Source: Lewinellaceae bacterium
GTDB taxonomy: Bacteria > Bacteroidota > Bacteroidia > Chitinophagales > Saprospiraceae
NCBI GenBank assembly: GCA_020636095.1
Contig: JACJYN010000002.1
Coordinates: forward strand, 1,302,001-1,366,000
DNA: 64,000 nt
Direction: 5' to 3'
The number at the start of each line of letters is the position of its first letter. Within the stretch, counting starts at the first letter, position 1. Under the pieces are notes generated by a model, which did no database searches, had not been told where the DNA came from, and saw nothing but the letters and a program-made list of their open reading frames with translations. The position numbers and the translations under genes were made by a program. Positions 24,266-34,158 of the stretch are shown here, in pieces.

Positions 24266-26285
24266 CTACTCCATCCCCTTCCTCAACAACTGCGCATTCA
24301 CCGCCACGATCACCGTGACTGAGGCTCATCAGGGCGGCGCCGAAGGTACGGCGAGATCATGATGCCCCAATTGTAAAGCACCCCGGCACCAGCGGGATGG
24401 CGACAACGTTGTAGGCGGTTGCCCAGATCAGGTTCTGCACCATTTTGCGGTAAGTACTTTGCCAAAGAGGATCAGCTTGCTGATGTCCCGCGGGTTGCTA
24501 TTCACCAGGATGATGTCGGCGGTTTCCGCCGCCACGTCGGTGCCGCTGCCTACGGCGATGCCTACATCGGCCTGGGCCAGAGCGGGGGCGTCGTTTATTC
24601 CATCGCCGGTCATGGCTACGTATTCGCCTTTCTCCTGAAGGGTTTTGACCTTGTCGAGTTTCTGATCCGGCAGCACCTCCGCGAAAAAGTCGTCCAGGCC
24701 AAGTTCCCGGCTGACGCTGGCGGCCACGGCTTTGTTGTCGCCGGTCAGCATCATGGTTTTAATACCGTTCTTATGCAGGGTCTGGATGGCTTCGGCGCTT
24801 TCCGGGCGGATTTGGTCGGCCATCGCAATGAAGCCGGCTAACTTGTCGTCCAGCAGGACGAAGACGATGGTCTCACCGCCATCATTTTCTGCTGCTTCCG
24901 GGATATTGATCCCCTCGTCGTTCAGATACCGGGGGCTGACTACCTTTACCTGCTGCCCTTCCACCGTGGCCTCTACGCCCTTGCCGGTGATAGCGTTGAA
25001 ATTATCTGCCGACGGCGTTTCCAAGCCCAGTTCTTTCACTTTGTCCATAATACCCTCGGCAATGGGGTGTTCGGAGTTGGCCTCCAGGGCGGCGGCGAGG
25101 CGGAGCATCTCTTTGTCTTCCATCCCTTCCCGGACACTCTTAAAGCGGCTTACGCCAAACTCCCCAGTGGTCAGCGTTCCGGTTTTGTCGAACACCAGGG
25201 TGGTGATCTTGCGGGCGTTCTCGAAGGCGGTGCGGTTGCGGATCAAAAGGCCATTCTGGGCCGATACAGCGGTAGATATCGCGCTTACCAGCGGGATGGC
25301 CAGCCCCAGGGCGTGGGGGCAGGAAATGACCATCACCGTCACCATTCGCTCCAGGGCGAAAGCGAAGTCTTTACCCAGGAAAAGCCAGGTGGTAGGGTGC
25401 CGAAGCCTACCGTCAGCGCGACGATGATGGTGAGCCAGAAGGTACGCCCGGTCCGCCAGTTTCTGGGTCTTCGACTTGCGGTACCTGCGCCTCGCGTACC
25501 ATGTTGACCACTTTCGACAGGTAGCTGTCTTCACCGGTGCCTTCCACTTTTACCTTCAGGGAACCATTGCCATTGACGGCGCCGCCGATGACTTGATCTC
25601 CCTTTTCTTTGCTCACCGGTTTGCTTTCTCCGGTCAGCATGCTTTCGTTGAGATTGCTTTCTCCTTCGGTTATGATTCCATCCGCCGGGATCTTTTCTCC
25701 AGGTTTGATGAGAATGACGTCTCCTTTTTCAGTTCGCTCACTTTTTACATCCTGTACTTGATCGCCATCCATCCGGTGCGCCTCATCCGGCAGCAGGGCA
25801 ATCAGCTTTTCCAACGCACGGGAGGCGCCCAGCACGGACCGCATTTCTATCCAGTGACCCAGCAACATCACCACGATCAGGGTGGCCAGCTCCCAGAAGA
25901 AGGTCTTTCCTTCCAGCCCGAAGACCACGGCGCTGCTGTAGGCGTAGGCCACTACAATGGCCACGGCGATCAGCGTCATCATGCCGGGCGCCTTTTCTTT
26001 CAGCTCATCGGCCAGCCCCTTCAGGAAGGGCCATCCGCCGTAGAAGAAGATGATGCTGGACAGCCCGAACAGCACGTATTTATCTCCGGCGAACTGCCAG
26101 TCCAGCCCCAGCCACTGCTGGATCATTGGAGACAGGGGCAAAATGGGAAGCGTAAGGGCCAGCGACACCCAAAACCGCTTTTTGAAGTCTTCGATCATCA
26201 TGGCGTGGTGATCGTGGTGGCCGTGATGGCCGTGCTCTGGCGCCTTTTCCGTTTTGTGCTGGTGGCGGTGCTCGTGGTTCTGCAT
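24266..26285 (-). pseudogene. copB: Frameshifted CopB-type heavy-metal P-type ATPase
   Basis: A P1B-ATPase in pieces. The intact N-terminal piece (26285 to about 25520) has a His-rich start (HEHRHQHKTEKAPEHGHHGH), membrane helices and the actuator motif LTGESKPV. The middle and C-terminal piece (about 25390 to 24440) has CPHALGLAIP (the CPH motif of CopB-type pumps), DKTGTLTTGE, HPIAEG, MLTGDN and TGDGINDAP. Between them, at about 25390-25510, the reading frame changes at least three times. After ILFGK more frame changes are needed to follow RKMVQNLIWATAYNVVAIPL, GVLYNWGIMISP, FGAALMSLS and TVIVAVNAQLLRKGME to the stop. At least six lesions in total. All catalytic motifs survive, so decay is recent or some shifts are sequencing errors. 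Confidence 0.85.
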
Positions 26286-26454
26286 TATTGCTGGTTGTTA
26301 GTCAGGAATTGCTGAGGAATTGTTTCGAAAAGATGCAAATAACAATGCCTTATATGCTTATATGATTTTGAAACAATTTTACATATTCTTTGTGCGATCT
26401 GCTGGATACCGGCCTGGCTGGCCAGAATGGCCGACACGAATGTCCTCTGTCCTT

Positions 26455-27549
26455 TCAGAGTCTGAACTCAGCGATAGCTTTCCTTTCCTCTTTCCCAAGA
26501 TACTGCCGGGCAATCCTGCGCTCCGGCGCCCGGTCAAAAGTGTAAAGCACAAGGAGAAACAACCACTCCGCCGGCTTCATCGCCAGATAGACGACGTCGC
26601 ACAGGTACTTGTGGTCAAAAACAGCGTAGTGCTTGTGGATCAGGGCCCCTACTCTGTTGTAATTCCGCCTGATCACTTTGTGCGTTTTCGGCAGGTGCTC
26701 TTCCAGAAGCTCTTCAAACGCATTGGCAACCAGTAGTTGCCGGTTGCAGATGATGAGCCCCCCGCCCCGGACGCCCAACCTTTCGGGTTTTACCACGTTT
26801 TTATGCCCCTTCGCCGCCACCGAGCATAAAAAGTGCCCGCCGCATTCGACGTTCCGGCACAGATGGTCCAGTTGGGAGAATCCGTGCTTGTAGGTCTCGG
26901 TGAATGCCCGGACGGCAGCATCCGGTTTCTGCCCGAACAGCAGCAGTATGCTAGTCACCACCATGATCACCGGCAGACAGAGCAGCAGGAGTATGGGGAA
27001 TTGGAATATGAGGCTCAGGGATAATACCTTCCATGCTGTTCGGGTCAGAAAAGTATCGCCAGACAGGCCCTTCTCCCTGGTATGCAGGATCAGCTTCTTT
27101 TGATTCTCCATCAAGGCGATGATGAATAAAAGCCCGATGGGCAGGTTGCCCCATAGCCACAGGAACTCCTGTTCATGGCAAGCGATCAGGATGTTCAGGA
27201 TGATGCCGATCAATAATAAAACATTAAGGAGCACTTCAATAACCGGCGGAAAGATCAGCCTTCTCCCGCTGCAAGTGAGAAAGGCAACGATACAGGCAGC
27301 GATCCATGTATAAATGGTGAGGCGGTGCGCCGGCGAGAAGAATATATTTACCGCACAACAGTTATTTTCCAGGCCTCTATCCTCCGACAGGATAAAAAGA
27401 AGCGGCAGTCCAATCACCATCAGGGCTTCAATTATCCGCGTAGTAACATATCCAAACAGCCTCCTTCCGGACACTAAATATTTCATAAAATCGGTGCACA
27501 CCAAAATAGCCAACAGGCTGAAGAAAATGAAAAGAATGATGCCTACCAT
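26455..27549 (-). CDS. Multi-pass membrane protein, possibly DUF6688-like
   Basis: 364 aa. The first half has about six hydrophobic segments (residues 3-20, 38-55, 80-97, 108-128, 135-152, 178-215). The second half is a soluble domain with the conserved-looking block AFTETYKHGFSQLDHLC, CGGHFLCSVAAKGHKN, GLIICNRQLLVANAFEELL, then KPAEWLFLLVLYTFDRAPE near the C-terminus. From memory this matches a Bacteroidota family of unknown function, DUF6688; not verified. The Cys/His set (C in DHLC, CGGH, C in FLC) could bind metal. Function unknown. It lies upstream of the copB remnant on the same strand. Confidence 0.6.
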   Translation of the reverse strand: MVGIILFIFFSLLAILVCTDFMKYLVSGRRLFGYVTTRIIEALMVIGLPLLFILSEDRGLENNCCAVNIFFSPAHRLTIYTWIAACIVAFLTCSGRRLIFPPVIEVLLNVLLLIGIILNILIACHEQEFLWLWGNLPIGLLFIIALMENQKKLILHTREKGLSGDTFLTRTAWKVLSLSLIFQFPILLLLCLPVIMVVTSILLLFGQKPDAAVRAFTETYKHGFSQLDHLCRNVECGGHFLCSVAAKGHKNVVKPERLGVRGGGLIICNRQLLVANAFEELLEEHLPKTHKVIRRNYNRVGALIHKHYAVFDHKYLCDVVYLAMKPAEWLFLLVLYTFDRAPERRIARQYLGKEERKAIAEFRL

Positions 27550-27751
27550 GTGGATTTTCTTATGAGTACAAGCACGAATGAAATCCTTTTTGAAGATAAG
27601 GAATCTGACGAAAATACTACTTTCCCAGGCAGGCAGTGACCATGAAGGATTTGTTTTTACTTTTACCGGCCATACCCTTCAACCAATTTTCATACACCAG
27701 CTTCCTCCAAATTCCCTAATTTCGCCCATCCATAACTTTCAATCCAAAGAA

Positions 27752-29647
27752 ATGATCAAGACGCTATTCTCCATAATGCTTCTCTTCCTGGCGCTCTCCC
27801 TTCCAGCCCAGCCCACCCTCTACCTGCCCCGAGACTTCCAGCAGGCAGTAAAGACTGGCGCCCGCACCCTCAATGGCAAGCCCGGCCAGCAATACTGGCA
27901 GAACCGCGCCACCTACCAGATCGACGCCCGCGTAAAGCCTTCCGACAAACGCATTGAAGGCCAGGCTGCCATCACCTACACCAATAACAGCCCGGATACC
28001 CTGCGGCAGCTCAACCTCAAGCTCATTCAGAACGTACACCTGCTGCAGGCGCGCCGCGCCTCCTACGTCGATCCGGCATTTTATACCACAGGCATCAGCC
28101 TCTCCAATGTCCGGGTAAATGGCAAGATGTTAGAATGGGACAACGGCGCCGTCCACCAATCCGAAGACCCCACCAACGCCTGGTTGCCGCTGCCCGAACC
28201 CCTGCTGCCCGGCAAGAGCCTGCAACTGAAATTGGAATGGAACTACGAGCTGCAAACATCCACCCTAGAACACCGGGAAGGCATGGTAGACGAAACGGCC
28301 CTATTCGCCGCCTACTGGTATCCCCGCATTGCCGTGTATGACGACATCAGCGGCTGGGACCGCATACCTCACAATGTGCAGACGGAGTTCTACGGCGACT
28401 TCAATGACTACGACGTAACTATCCGGGTGCCGAAGGGTTGTGTGGTATGGGCCACCGGCGAGTTGCAGAATGATAAAGAAGTACTCAGCCCGCTCGCGCT
28501 GGAACGTTTCCGGCAATCCCTGAAGTCGGATACCGTGGTGCATATCATCACCCAAGAAACGCTGGCGGCCGGCCAGGCCGTCCAACCGGCAGAGGAACTG
28601 GCCTGGCGTTTCACCGCCCGCGAGGTGACCGACTTTGCCTTCGGCGCCAGCGGCCATTTTCTATGGGACGCCACCAGCATTGTGGTGGATTCCACCGGCC
28701 GGCGGGCCAGCGTACAGGCGGCCTACCAGCCCGAAAGCGCGGATTTCCCTGAAGTGGCGCAAATCGCCCGCGCCTGCATCGGCTACTTTTCCACCCAAAT
28801 GCCCGCCATCCCCTACCCCTACCCCACCATGACGATCTTCAACGGCCACGGGCAGATGGAATATCCTATGATGGTCAACGATGTAGACATGGACAACCTG
28901 GACGATACCAAGGCGCTCACCGCTCATGAGATCGCCCATACCTACTTTCCCTTCCTCACGGGCATAAACGAGAGCGCCTACGCCTGGATGGACGAAGGCT
29001 GGGCCACCTTGCTGGAGTTCTTCGCCTGCACCGAGTTGTATACCCTGGAGCACCCGGAGTACGCGATCTACCCGGGCTACTACCTGCGCGGCTACCTGGG
29101 GGTAAAGGGCGCCGAAGTGGATGTGCCCATGCTCACCCCTTCTCATCAGTTACTGGCGCCGGCCTATGGCCTCAACTCCTATGGCAAACCGGCCAGCGCT
29201 TACCTGGCTCTTTACAACCTGCTGCTGGAATATAACTTCCTGGAGTGTGTCCAGGAATACGTCGAACGCTGGCGTGGCAAACATCCGCAACCGTACGACT
29301 TCTTCTTCACCATTTCGGAATGCTCCGGCCAAAACCTGGACTGGTTCTGGCAAAGCTGGTTTATGGAGTTCCACACCATGGACCTGGCCCTGGTGAGCTA
29401 CCGGGAGGAGGAAGGAGCCTTCTTCGTCACCGTGCGCAATGAAGGGGGCCTACCGCTACCCATCTCGCTGAAGGTGGAAATGGAAGAGGGAAATACCCCG
29501 TACTTTAGATTCAATCCTATCCTTTGGAGAGAGGGCGCCGAGGTGGAGCTGGAACTTCCGGTGAATGGGAAGGTGCGCAGCATCTCTTTGGACTGGGAAG
29601 ATTTTCGGGATGTGGACCCAGGGGATGACAGGCTTGATGTTAAGTAG
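27752..29647 (+). CDS. M1 family metallopeptidase (aminopeptidase-like)
   Basis: 631 aa from the ATG at 27752, which gives the signal peptide MIKTLFSIMLLFLALSLPAQ; upstream in-frame sequence is not coding in character. The gluzincin zinc site is complete: HEIAHTYFPF with a Glu 19 residues after the second His (AYAWMDEG). The substrate-binding motif is GQMEYPMM in place of the family GAMEN. The order is the usual M1 one: beta-rich N-domain, catalytic domain, then a C-terminal beta domain. Probably periplasmic or secreted and involved in peptide scavenging. No T9SS sorting domain seen. Confidence 0.88.
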   Translation: MIKTLFSIMLLFLALSLPAQPTLYLPRDFQQAVKTGARTLNGKPGQQYWQNRATYQIDARVKPSDKRIEGQAAITYTNNSPDTLRQLNLKLIQNVHLLQARRASYVDPAFYTTGISLSNVRVNGKMLEWDNGAVHQSEDPTNAWLPLPEPLLPGKSLQLKLEWNYELQTSTLEHREGMVDETALFAAYWYPRIAVYDDISGWDRIPHNVQTEFYGDFNDYDVTIRVPKGCVVWATGELQNDKEVLSPLALERFRQSLKSDTVVHIITQETLAAGQAVQPAEELAWRFTAREVTDFAFGASGHFLWDATSIVVDSTGRRASVQAAYQPESADFPEVAQIARACIGYFSTQMPAIPYPYPTMTIFNGHGQMEYPMMVNDVDMDNLDDTKALTAHEIAHTYFPFLTGINESAYAWMDEGWATLLEFFACTELYTLEHPEYAIYPGYYLRGYLGVKGAEVDVPMLTPSHQLLAPAYGLNSYGKPASAYLALYNLLLEYNFLECVQEYVERWRGKHPQPYDFFFTISECSGQNLDWFWQSWFMEFHTMDLALVSYREEEGAFFVTVRNEGGLPLPISLKVEMEEGNTPYFRFNPILWREGAEVELELPVNGKVRSISLDWEDFRDVDPGDDRLDVK

Positions 29648-29683
29648 CCGGAGAGAATTAATTTTAGTATAAACCAAGGCTTA

Positions 29684-29749
29684 AGTCCGAGCGCAATAGA
29701 AAATTGCGCCCCGACAACACACCTCGGGCGCCAATTTTCTATTGGCGTC
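29684..29749 (+). repeat. Family A REP-like hairpin, copy 2 (extended)
   Basis: GTCCGAGCGCAAT (29684-29696) and ATTGCGCCCCGAC (29702-29714) form the core. It is followed by CGCCAATTTTCTATTGGCG (29730-29748), which is itself palindromic and complementary to the core GCAATAGAAAATTGC. The copy therefore folds into a longer double structure than the others. Confidence 0.75.
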
Positions 29750-29909
29750 AGAGTTATTTGAACACGTAATTTAAATGTGCCCATCTACTTAATACTACTT
29801 TGCCAGTTTAGAATTAGCTCACCAGCACGACTATCTTGCCAAGATCAGGCCAACCGCCAGAATCCAGAAAAAAAACGAGCCATATTTTCTGACAAATTAG
29901 CGAAAAAAC

Positions 29910-29917
29910 TATCTTTG
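29910..29917 (+). promoter_or_regulatory. Possible -7 promoter box for the T9SS cargo gene
   Basis: TATCTTTG matches TAnnTTTG; a TTTTC about 20 bp upstream is a weak -33. The start codon is 214 bp downstream. Confidence 0.4.
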
Positions 29918-30131
29918 TAAGGAGAGCTTATGATTCTCGTTTGTATAACGCCCCCCTTTTGTCCTTACCTGATACTCGAAAAACTGTATTCCAAGAGGCT
30001 ACTAAACTTTTTTAAAAACTCCCCTGTCGACAGCACCTGCTGAAGGAGTATCCTTTGCCTGGCTGAAAGGGGCTCAGAACACGCTTGGAAATTTTCTCAA
30101 CTTGAATTGACCAAAATAAAATCGATTTTTT

Positions 30132-33100
30132 ATGCAAAGAATTTGCACTACTCTTATTCTTCTTTTCACCCTTGCTCTGGCGTTACAGGCGCAGCCTACG
30201 ACCTTTGGCACTGATATGGTGGACAGCACCAATTATGTTTCGTACAACCTGGTGGACCGGGGCGCCTTCCGGCAGGTGCGGCTACAGGCGGCCTTAAGGT
30301 CTCGCACCCCTATCCGGCGATGGAACTTCGCGGAAGGTTCAGCCGGCAACCAAAACTTCAACAACAACTGGCGCCCCTACAGCGGAGGGTGCAACGGCAA
30401 CTTCAACCTGCTTATCAGTGGTTTCAATCAGGTCATCGCTCCGGCAGCAGGTTTTCCCGCTCCTGCCGCCTCCGCTACCTTCAATTCCAATTCTGGAGGC
30501 TGCGACGGCCTTTTTCCGATAATCACTGCCGGCAACAACTACACCGTAAATGTGACGGAGAACACCGGCGACAACCACATGGCCATCCTCGAAACCACCT
30601 ACGCTCCCGCTATCGTTTCCAGCGTCTCCGGCCCGGCCTGCGCCACCAACTGTGGCGACGAGGTGACGGTTACCCTCAGCGGGGCTCCGGCCAGTGGAGA
30701 GCACGCCTATGTGCGCTACTCCACCGATGGCTTTGCCACCTCCAGCCTTGTGGAAGTAAGCTTTAGTGGCGCTACCGGCACGGCCACCATTCCCGATCAG
30801 GGAGGCAATACGGTAGTTTACTACGTTTACACTTCTTCCAGCACCCTGGCTCAGATCAACAACGCCGTCAGCGCCAACGGCCAACTGGCCCATGATATGC
30901 TCACACTGGAGCTAAACAACAACGGCGGCGCCAATTACATTTACAGCCCTTGTACCACCTCCAACCCGGTAGCTGTCTGCCAGAACACCACCGTAAACCT
31001 GAATAACGCCGGCAACGCTACCATCAACCCCACCCAGATCGATGGCGGCAGCTTTGACAACTGCGGTGTACCACCTGCCCTGAGCGCCAGCCCAACCACG
31101 CTTACCTGCAGCGGCCTGTCCGGTACTTTCCCTACGGATCTGTTCTTCTCGGAATACGTAGAGGGAACCAGTGATAACAAATATCTGGAAATCTACAACG
31201 GGACAGGCGCAGCGGTGGACTTGAGCAATTATCAGGTGAGGCTATACACTAATGGCAACACCTCCCCGTTTAGGACAAACACACTGAGTGGCATTTTAAG
31301 CCCAGGAGCAGTGATCGTCCTGGCCAACTCCAATGCTTTTATTTACGGCGGCCCTGTGACAGATGCCACTGCTATTATTTTTAACGGTAATGACGCCATC
31401 GAGCTGTACAATATTGGATTGGGCACAACGGCCGACCTCATCGGCAGGATCGGCGAAGATCCCGGAACGCAATGGACCGGCGGCGGGAACAGCACACTGG
31501 ATCAAACCCTGCGCCGGAAAACCACAGTAACCGGTGGGGTAACTACCAATCCGGCCAGTGGCTTTCCCACCCTGGCTACAGAATGGGAAAACTTAGGGAC
31601 CAATGTCATCTCCGACCTGGGCAGCCACGGTATCGGCGTCACCGTTACCCTGACTGCCACCGGAACCGGCGGCGTACAGACGTCCTGCCTGGCGGTAGTA
31701 ACCGTCATAGATGCCATAGCCCCTGCTTCTGATTGTCAGGACATCACCGTTGACATCGAAGCGGGCGGCGCCTACACCCTCGCCGCAGAGGAGGTGAATG
31801 GAGCTTCATCAGATAACTGCTCCGTTAACCTGAGCATCCCGGAAACCATTTTCCATTGCGCGGATGTGGGCAGCACTGTAAGCGTGGAGCTTACGGTGAG
31901 CGATGACAGTGGCAACCTTTCATTCTGTTCGGCCAATGTAACCGTCGCCGACGGCAATAATATCTGCAACCAGGCGCCTACGGCAAGATGCCGGGAAGTG
32001 GCCGTAGATGCCGACGCCTCCTGTATGGGTACAGCCGATGCCTCCGCATTCAATAACGGCTCCACCGACCCGGAAATGGGCATGCTCTCCTTTAGCGTAT
32101 CTCCTGAGGGGCCCTATGCTTTAGGGGAAACCGGTATAACGCTTACCGTTATGGACCCGAACGGAGCAACCGATGCGTGTACGACGACCATCACAGTGGT
32201 GGATAATACTGCTCCGGCGATTGATTGCCCGGACGCTGTCACGATCAACGCCAATGCCGAGTGCCAGGCTTTCGTACCCAGCTTTACCGGCGGTTCCATC
32301 GTCCTGGCGAATTCCGTCACCGAATTTTCCGGAACCCAGGGAAGTAACGGTTGGTTCTACGGGCAATACTTCACCAATGGGTTTCAGAACTTCACCCAAC
32401 TCCCTGTTTACAACAGCGGCGTGCCGCAGTGGCAGGACAACCAGGCTTTCAACACCCCCTTCCTCGATGCATACGGTGGCCATCCCGGCGTCGATGATTT
32501 CAAACTGGCCGTGCGCCGCTGGATAAGCCCCTACACGGGGACGGTGGACCTAAGCCTGGCCTTCTACGACCGGGACGGCAACTGCGGGGACGGGGCGCAC
32601 GTTCGGGTTTTACTCAACGGAACACAGGTATGGGAATACCTTAATATCCCCACTACCCTGGTCACTCAATCCTTTAGCCAGGCCATCACCGCAGGGGATG
32701 TGCTCGATTTTGTGATCGACCCCATCACCAATACCGGCTGCGACAATACGCAGTTCACCGCTCTGATCACTACTTCCAACGGCCTTTCCACTTCCGACAA
32801 CTGTGGGACGGTTACAGTAGGACAAAGCCCTGTTGCTGGAACACTGGCCGGGGCGGGCCCCACTACGGTCACCCTGACAGCTACCGACGGCAATAGCAAC
32901 CAATCCCAGCCCTGCTCCTTCACCCTGATAGCTGTAGAAGTTACACCGCCCACCGCCGCCTGCCGGCCAACCACTGTACAGCTCAACGCCAGCGGCACGG
33001 GCAGCATCAGCGCCAGTGATGTCTTTGACGCCGCCAATTCCAGCGACAACTGCGGATCGGTGAACCCGCAATCGGCCAGCCCCAGCACTTTCTCCTGCGC

Positions 33101-33815
33101 CAACCTGGGCAATAACATGGTGACCCTGACCGTCAACGACGGCAACGGCAACACCGCTACCTGTATGGCTTCCGTGATGGTAGAAGACCCTGACAACAAT
33201 TGCAACCAGGTAGTTTGCTTTGATGAAGAGATCGATCATTTGATAGGCTATGTCGAGGATTTAGGCCTCAATTCAAGTGTGGAGCGGGCGCTGACTACGA
33301 GGCTGGAACTGGCTGCGTACAGATTCTGTGGCGGAAGTAGCGCCAGCACGGTCATTAGTTCCCTGGAAAGCATCATCAGTTATGCAGCAAATATGAGCGG
33401 CCGCCGAATCCCGTCTGAAAATGCCGGATACATCATAGCCCAGGTACAGGCCCTGATCGACGCCATAGAAAATGGCACGGCGGAGTGCTGCTCGGGCGAT
33501 GCGCGCGCGCTACCTCCTGCCAATCCGGTTCCGGAGGCAGAAGCCTATCTGCTGGATGTAGCTCCAAACCCTTTCAGCAGTGAAACGGCCATACGGTTTT
33601 ATCTGCCGGAAGGCGGCCCCGTCAGCCTGGAAATATTCAACCTGCAGGGGCAGCGGATCAGCCTTCTTTTAGCCGAAACGCTGGATGCCGGCTACCACAC
33701 CCAAAGCTGGGACGGAACGGCCGATGAAGGCCAAAGCCTGAGCGCCGGCATTTATCTGGTCCGGCTGAGAACGGAAGCCGGGGTGTTGTTGAAGAAGGTG
33801 AGTTGGGTGCGGTAG
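30132..33815 (+). CDS. T9SS-sorted multidomain surface protein with lamin-tail domain
   Basis: 1227-aa secreted protein. Signal peptide MQRICTTLILLFTLALALQAQ. About 45-170: a beta domain with SAGNQNFNNNWRPYSGG. About 280-400 and again later: HYR-like or repeat modules marked by TTVNLNNAGNATINPTQID, DNCG and CSGL. About 340-460: a lamin-tail domain (LFFSEYVEGTSDNKYLEIYN, LSPGAVIVLANSNA). About 740-870: a PA14/jellyroll-like piece (FYDRDGNCGDGAHVRVLL). C-terminus (about 1145-1227): T9SS type A sorting domain with VAPNPFSSETAIRF, LSAGIYLVRL and final KKVSWVR. It is exported by T9SS and probably anchored or released at the surface; the ligand is unknown. Ends in a strong terminator. Confidence 0.85.
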   Translation: MQRICTTLILLFTLALALQAQPTTFGTDMVDSTNYVSYNLVDRGAFRQVRLQAALRSRTPIRRWNFAEGSAGNQNFNNNWRPYSGGCNGNFNLLISGFNQVIAPAAGFPAPAASATFNSNSGGCDGLFPIITAGNNYTVNVTENTGDNHMAILETTYAPAIVSSVSGPACATNCGDEVTVTLSGAPASGEHAYVRYSTDGFATSSLVEVSFSGATGTATIPDQGGNTVVYYVYTSSSTLAQINNAVSANGQLAHDMLTLELNNNGGANYIYSPCTTSNPVAVCQNTTVNLNNAGNATINPTQIDGGSFDNCGVPPALSASPTTLTCSGLSGTFPTDLFFSEYVEGTSDNKYLEIYNGTGAAVDLSNYQVRLYTNGNTSPFRTNTLSGILSPGAVIVLANSNAFIYGGPVTDATAIIFNGNDAIELYNIGLGTTADLIGRIGEDPGTQWTGGGNSTLDQTLRRKTTVTGGVTTNPASGFPTLATEWENLGTNVISDLGSHGIGVTVTLTATGTGGVQTSCLAVVTVIDAIAPASDCQDITVDIEAGGAYTLAAEEVNGASSDNCSVNLSIPETIFHCADVGSTVSVELTVSDDSGNLSFCSANVTVADGNNICNQAPTARCREVAVDADASCMGTADASAFNNGSTDPEMGMLSFSVSPEGPYALGETGITLTVMDPNGATDACTTTITVVDNTAPAIDCPDAVTINANAECQAFVPSFTGGSIVLANSVTEFSGTQGSNGWFYGQYFTNGFQNFTQLPVYNSGVPQWQDNQAFNTPFLDAYGGHPGVDDFKLAVRRWISPYTGTVDLSLAFYDRDGNCGDGAHVRVLLNGTQVWEYLNIPTTLVTQSFSQAITAGDVLDFVIDPITNTGCDNTQFTALITTSNGLSTSDNCGTVTVGQSPVAGTLAGAGPTTVTLTATDGNSNQSQPCSFTLIAVEVTPPTAACRPTTVQLNASGTGSISASDVFDAANSSDNCGSVNPQSASPSTFSCANLGNNMVTLTVNDGNGNTATCMASVMVEDPDNNCNQVVCFDEEIDHLIGYVEDLGLNSSVERALTTRLELAAYRFCGGSSASTVISSLESIISYAANMSGRRIPSENAGYIIAQVQALIDAIENGTAECCSGDARALPPANPVPEAEAYLLDVAPNPFSSETAIRFYLPEGGPVSLEIFNLQGQRISLLLAETLDAGYHTQSWDGTADEGQSLSAGIYLVRLRTEAGVLLKKVSWVR

Positions 33816-33857
33816 GCCAAGCAACCTCATTTTTTGAAGAAAAAGTTTTTGAATAGG

Positions 33858-33887
33858 GCGGCGCCTTCGGGCGCCGCTTCTTTTTTT
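33858..33887 (+). terminator. Intrinsic terminator of the T9SS cargo gene
   Basis: GCGGCGCC (33858-33865), TTCG loop, GGCGCCGC (33870-33877), then TTCTTTTTTT. An 8-bp all-GC stem, a stable tetraloop and a T-run, 42 bp after the stop codon. Confidence 0.9.
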
Positions 33888-33952
33888 GCCAAGGCCCTAA
33901 CCGGAAGTAAGAAATCTTTGAATTATTTAGAGCGCCCTATTTTAAATAAGAA

Positions 33953-33983
33953 GTCGGAGCGCAGTGGGAAATTGCGCCCCGAC
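33953..33983 (+). repeat. Family A REP-like hairpin, copy 3
   Basis: GTCGGAGCGCAGT, spacer, ATTGCGCCCCGAC. The right arm is identical to copy 2; the left arm differs from copies 1 and 2 at two positions, one of which (G for C) restores a base pair. Confidence 0.75.
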
Positions 33984-34158
33984 ACTACCATTGCCCCCAT
34001 GCCGCCTTTGTCTGAAATAATGCTTCCCTGGCCGTACAAAACCGTCCCTTCATAAATAAATGAATTTTCCTCATAGGGGAAAGTAGGGGCCGCCTGCATC
34101 AAGGGAAGGAACAAACGGGAGAACCCTGATCCCGCAAACAACCAAAACAATCTACATT

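Larger units (their letters stand above)
29648..30131. other. 484-bp intergenic region with hairpin and promoter box
   Basis: Begins with an extended family A hairpin (29684-29749), followed by AT-rich sequence and a -7-like box TATCTTTG (29910-29917). The last 200 bp before the T9SS cargo gene show no clear ORF; if the box is used, the transcript has an unusually long 5' leader. Confidence 0.5.
33816..34158. other. Intergenic region with terminator and REP-like copy
   Basis: Holds an intrinsic terminator (33858-33887), family A copy 3 (33953-33983), then about 170 bp before the TonB receptor gene with no convincing promoter box. A minus-strand open frame through the repeat has no family character. 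Confidence 0.5.

Noticed and set aside
33923..34150. 75-codon minus-strand ORF before the TonB receptor
   Set aside because: Part of it is encoded by the family A repeat and there is no family character or conserved context.
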